A stretch of 64,000 nucleotides of DNA from Firm-04 sp045591925 (GTDB taxonomy: Bacteria; Bacillota; Clostridia; Oscillospirales; Ruminococcaceae). Made by a program: the position numbers and the translations under genes. The first letter of the stretch is position 1, and each line of letters starts with the position of its first letter. The stretch lies in NCBI GenBank assembly GCA_045591925.1, contig JAZNTW010000041.1:1-64000 (forward strand). The letters are read 5' to 3'. The notes beneath the pieces were generated by a model. That model saw only the letters and a program-made list of their open reading frames with translations. It did not search any database and was not told where the DNA came from. Below, in pieces: positions 61,916 through 64,000 of the stretch.

Positions 61916-61943
61916 TGACTAGATAATGTGGATTAGGTGCAAT
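61916..61943 (+). mobile_element. right attachment site, dif-like
   Basis: TGACTAGATAA-TGTGGA-TTAGGTGCAAT. The right 11-bp arm is identical to that of the left site, the spacer differs at one base and the left arm has diverged, as expected where chromosome and phage sites recombine. Confidence 0.7.
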
Positions 61944-61985
61944 TAAGAACCTGACACCATACAATATCCCCTGACGCTGATTGCC

Positions 61986-62014
61986 TTGACAAAATACGGA
62001 TTCCGCGTTATAAT
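61986..62014 (+). promoter_or_regulatory. promoter of the AEC transporter gene
   Basis: TTGACA (61986-61991), 17-bp spacer, TATAAT (62009-62014). It sits just outside the phage. Confidence 0.85.
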
Positions 62015-62046
62015 AGCAGTATACTATGATTATAATGTGAGGGAAT

Positions 62047-63015
62047 ATGGATATATCCGTTGTTATCACGCAAATGGTAAAGCTATTTCTGATACTCTGC
62101 CTTGGCTACGCGCTTGCAAAATTCGAATTGCTCGATCAGCATACGAAGCAAAAGCTGACAAAAATTCTGCTTTATGTCACAACGCCACTGATGATGATTG
62201 ACGCGTTCTATGAACGAATGAATATGCTGGATACACAGCAAGCAGCTTCATCGGTTTCGGTTGGAATGCTGTTTTTGTATTCATTTGTGTTTTATGGTCT
62301 GATGATTCTGCTGTCACTTGTTTTGACAGCGGTGATTCGACCGAACAAGGACGATAAACGTCTCTATTTATTTATGACCGTGTTCGGCAATGTCGGGTTC
62401 ATGGGATTTCCTGTTGTGCAGTCGGTCTACGGTACCGAGGGCTTATTTTACGCCGCGATTCTCAACAGCGTATTCAATATTCTGGTTTATACAATCGGCG
62501 TAATTCTCATGAACGGTACGGCGCAGGAGTCCGGCAGTTCCATGAAAGACGTTGTCCGTCAGATTCCTTGGAAAAAACTGTTGCTGACACCGGCGGTCAT
62601 TGGAACCGCGGTCGGTATTCTGATTTTTGTATGCCGCATTCCCCTGCCGGATGTGATTGCTGACACTTGCGGCACGCTTGGCGACCTTACGTCGCCGCTT
62701 GCGATGCTGATTGTTGGTGCAAATCTCAGCGGCGTGAAATTGAAAAATGTTTTGAACAATAAGCGCATGAATATTTACGTACTTCTGCGGCAGTTTGTCG
62801 TACCGCTTGTATTCTGGTTTATCATTCGCGGTTTTATCAAGCACGATGTCCTCGCACCAACCTTGCTGCTGATGTCATGTATGCCGGTTGCGAATACAAC
62901 CGCATTATTTGCCACCGAATACAACGGCAACGAAACGCTTGCATCTCTCGGAATCTTCCTGACAACCTTGGTGTCGCTGATTATGTTCCCACTCATCATT
63001 TGGATTTGTGTATAA
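62047..63015 (+). CDS. auxin efflux carrier (AEC)-family transporter
   Basis: 322 residues and about ten membrane segments, beginning LCLGYALAKFELLDQHTKQKL, the usual AEC start. The inner repeats GNVGFMGFPVVQSVYG and LMSCMPVANTTALFATEY match the family, which exports organic acids or related anions such as malate. Substrate unknown. The ribosome site (GAGGG) is close to the ATG, so a start a few codons later is possible. Confidence 0.85.
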   Translation: MDISVVITQMVKLFLILCLGYALAKFELLDQHTKQKLTKILLYVTTPLMMIDAFYERMNMLDTQQAASSVSVGMLFLYSFVFYGLMILLSLVLTAVIRPNKDDKRLYLFMTVFGNVGFMGFPVVQSVYGTEGLFYAAILNSVFNILVYTIGVILMNGTAQESGSSMKDVVRQIPWKKLLLTPAVIGTAVGILIFVCRIPLPDVIADTCGTLGDLTSPLAMLIVGANLSGVKLKNVLNNKRMNIYVLLRQFVVPLVFWFIIRGFIKHDVLAPTLLLMSCMPVANTTALFATEYNGNETLASLGIFLTTLVSLIMFPLIIWICV

Positions 63016-63041
63016 TCGGAGACCCTCGCTATTTAACAAGA

Positions 63042-63169
63042 TTGAGGCTCCGCCTCAAACTCCGCCAAAGGGACATTGTCCCTTTGGAATCCCGTTCCAA
63101 ATCCTATAAGCACTCAACGGGGGCTTATAGGATTTGATATAGGAGTCCAGAGGAATACTATTCCTCTGG
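63042..63169. repeat. cluster of noncoding palindromes
   Basis: Four perfect or near-perfect palindromes follow each other: TTGAGGC-TCC-GCCTCAA (63042-63058), CCAAAGGGACA-TTG-TCCCTTTGG (63065-63087), CAAATCCTATAAG...CTTATAGGATTTG (63098-63136) and CCAGAGGAATA-CTA-TTCCTCTGG (63147-63169). Such blocks are often dispersed repeats in related genomes. They may also act as terminator for the AEC gene. No gene is seen up to 63332. Confidence 0.7.
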
Positions 63170-63249
63170 CAGGGGTGTGGGGGCAGCGCCACCACATAGA
63201 TTTACTGAAACACCTGCAACTTCCAATTTATAGAGCAGAATAACAAACA

Positions 63250-63275
63250 AAATCCCACAGATTTCTGTGGGATTT
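63250..63275 (-). terminator. terminator of the TlpA-like gene
   Basis: AAATCCCACAGA-TT-TCTGTGGGATTT, with a T-rich tail on the minus strand. Confidence 0.8.
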
Positions 63276-63332
63276 ACTTCTTTATGACTACCTAACTTTC
63301 TGCTCAGCGGTTTTTTATAATATAGATGATGG

Positions 63333-63962
63333 TCATGCGATACCAAGCAGCTCCAATGCTGCGTCAAATTTTTCGGAGTAGCGTGCCTCGATATTGCCTG
63401 CACCAATCAGCGGTTCTGCGACATGATTGCCCTCTGCATCCACAAAAATCGTGGTCGGCGTATACATCAGCTGACCGTAAAGCAGCTGCATATCGCCGTC
63501 ACCGAATGCGATCGTGATGTCATAAAAGCCGCATTCATTCATGAATTTGTCGATTTCATTGCTGGTTGCCGAAATATCAGAATCCAGACACCATGTGATA
63601 ATCCGCAGATTTTCAGGCAGCGTTTTCGAATATTCCGCAAGCTCCGGCATCTCTCTCACGCATGGCGCACAGGTCGTTGACCAGATGTTGATTGCCGTGA
63701 CATCTGCTGCCGCCAAATCCTCCGGCATAAACGGTTCACCTGTCACGGTTTTTGCAGAAAAGCTATGGAGCGCAGGAAATCCTTCTGCAAGCTCGGTTTC
63801 CGCACTGCTTTCGCTCTTTTTGCTTTCCGACGCTGCAGCCGTGGCGGCTTGGGAGGACGCTTCCTGCTCTGTTCCGTGTGAATCATTCGGCTGAAACGAA
63901 AATCCACAAGCGCTTAATACTAAGCTGCAGCTGCATATCAGAACGGTTCCTATGTATTTCAT
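63333..63962 (-). CDS. TlpA-like thioredoxin-fold lipoprotein
   Basis: 209 residues: lipoprotein signal with lipobox LSAC, a Ser/Ala/Glu-rich linker, and a thioredoxin-fold domain with the redox motif CAPC (in STTCAPCVREMP) and the cis-proline YTPTTIFVD. It would reduce or oxidise thiols outside the membrane. ATG 63962 has GAGG 8 bp upstream. Its electron partner (CcdA type) is not in the window. Confidence 0.9.
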   Translation of the reverse strand: MKYIGTVLICSCSLVLSACGFSFQPNDSHGTEQEASSQAATAAASESKKSESSAETELAEGFPALHSFSAKTVTGEPFMPEDLAAADVTAINIWSTTCAPCVREMPELAEYSKTLPENLRIITWCLDSDISATSNEIDKFMNECGFYDITIAFGDGDMQLLYGQLMYTPTTIFVDAEGNHVAEPLIGAGNIEARYSEKFDAALELLGIA

Positions 63963-64000
63963 CGCATATCCTCGTTTCATCAAATGAATCTCACGTATCA

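Larger units (their letters stand above)
56345..61943. mobile_element. integrated filamentous phage (inovirus), about 5.6 kb
   Basis: Flanked by dif-like 28-bp sites. Leftward: Rep, ssDNA-binding protein, major coat protein, Cys-rich protein, Zot/pI ATPase, two small membrane proteins, pIII-like coat protein, pVI-like protein and one unknown; rightward: an XRE repressor. Genome size, gene order and protein sizes match Inoviridae. The genes use more AT-rich codons than the host genes around them. No integrase, transposase or secretin is present. Gram-positive filamentous phages are known (CAK1 of Clostridium acetobutylicum, B5 of Propionibacterium freudenreichii), but few are characterised. 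Confidence 0.85.

Noticed and set aside
61986..62046. Promoter 61986-62014 as a phage promoter
   Set aside because: It lies outside the right attachment site and reads into the AEC transporter gene, so it belongs to the chromosome.

Overview
The window looks like the chromosome of a cellulosome-type Ruminococcus or close relative (Firmicutes, Oscillospiraceae). Three secreted proteins carry type I dockerins (26648-28480, 28597-29805, 33801-35192). Household genes have clostridial partners (cysteine desulfurase-ThiI, NrdG-NrdD-thioredoxin reductase, Asp23-like/FakA), and base composition is near 50% GC. Promoters are mostly TTGACA-N17-TATAAT and ribosome binding sites are strong.

Layout. 1-800: a small XRE-like gene and tRNA-Gly and tRNA-Leu genes. 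941-3355: cysteine desulfurase and ThiI. 3488-7280: a class B sortase and a SpoIID-like secreted protein, each behind a long hairpin-rich leader. 7412-9179 (minus): ACT-domain protein and homoserine dehydrogenase. 9366-13559: anaerobic ribonucleotide reductase operon behind a pair of NrdR-box-like sites. 13681-19150: small membrane and lipoproteins, an aminotransferase, a CPBP protease and a Pro/Ala repeat protein. 19365-26331 (minus): one five-gene operon with an ECF sigma factor between two paralogous membrane proteins, then an ABC exporter. 26648-35192: dockerin proteins around a heterodimeric ABC exporter. 35380-42633: a giant protein with BspA-type leucine-rich repeats. 42867-51639: FakA pair, QueH, SerC/SerA, a penicillin-binding protein and an amidase. 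51855-56134: a two-component system with a tryptophan/proline-rich sensor, and a lipid flippase.

The most unusual region is 56345-61943, about 5.6 kb. I read it as a filamentous phage (inovirus) integrated in a Gram-positive chromosome. It has a rolling-circle Rep, a probable ssDNA-binding protein, a 66-residue major coat protein followed by a strong terminator, a Zot/pI-type ATPase, small membrane proteins, a pIII-like minor coat protein, a divergent XRE repressor with two matching operators, and hairpin-rich intergenic DNA. It has no integrase. Its two ends carry 28-bp sites laid out like dif (11-6-11), which suggests integration by the host XerC/XerD recombinases.

The window closes with an AEC-family transporter, a cluster of noncoding palindromes and a TlpA-like thioredoxin lipoprotein.
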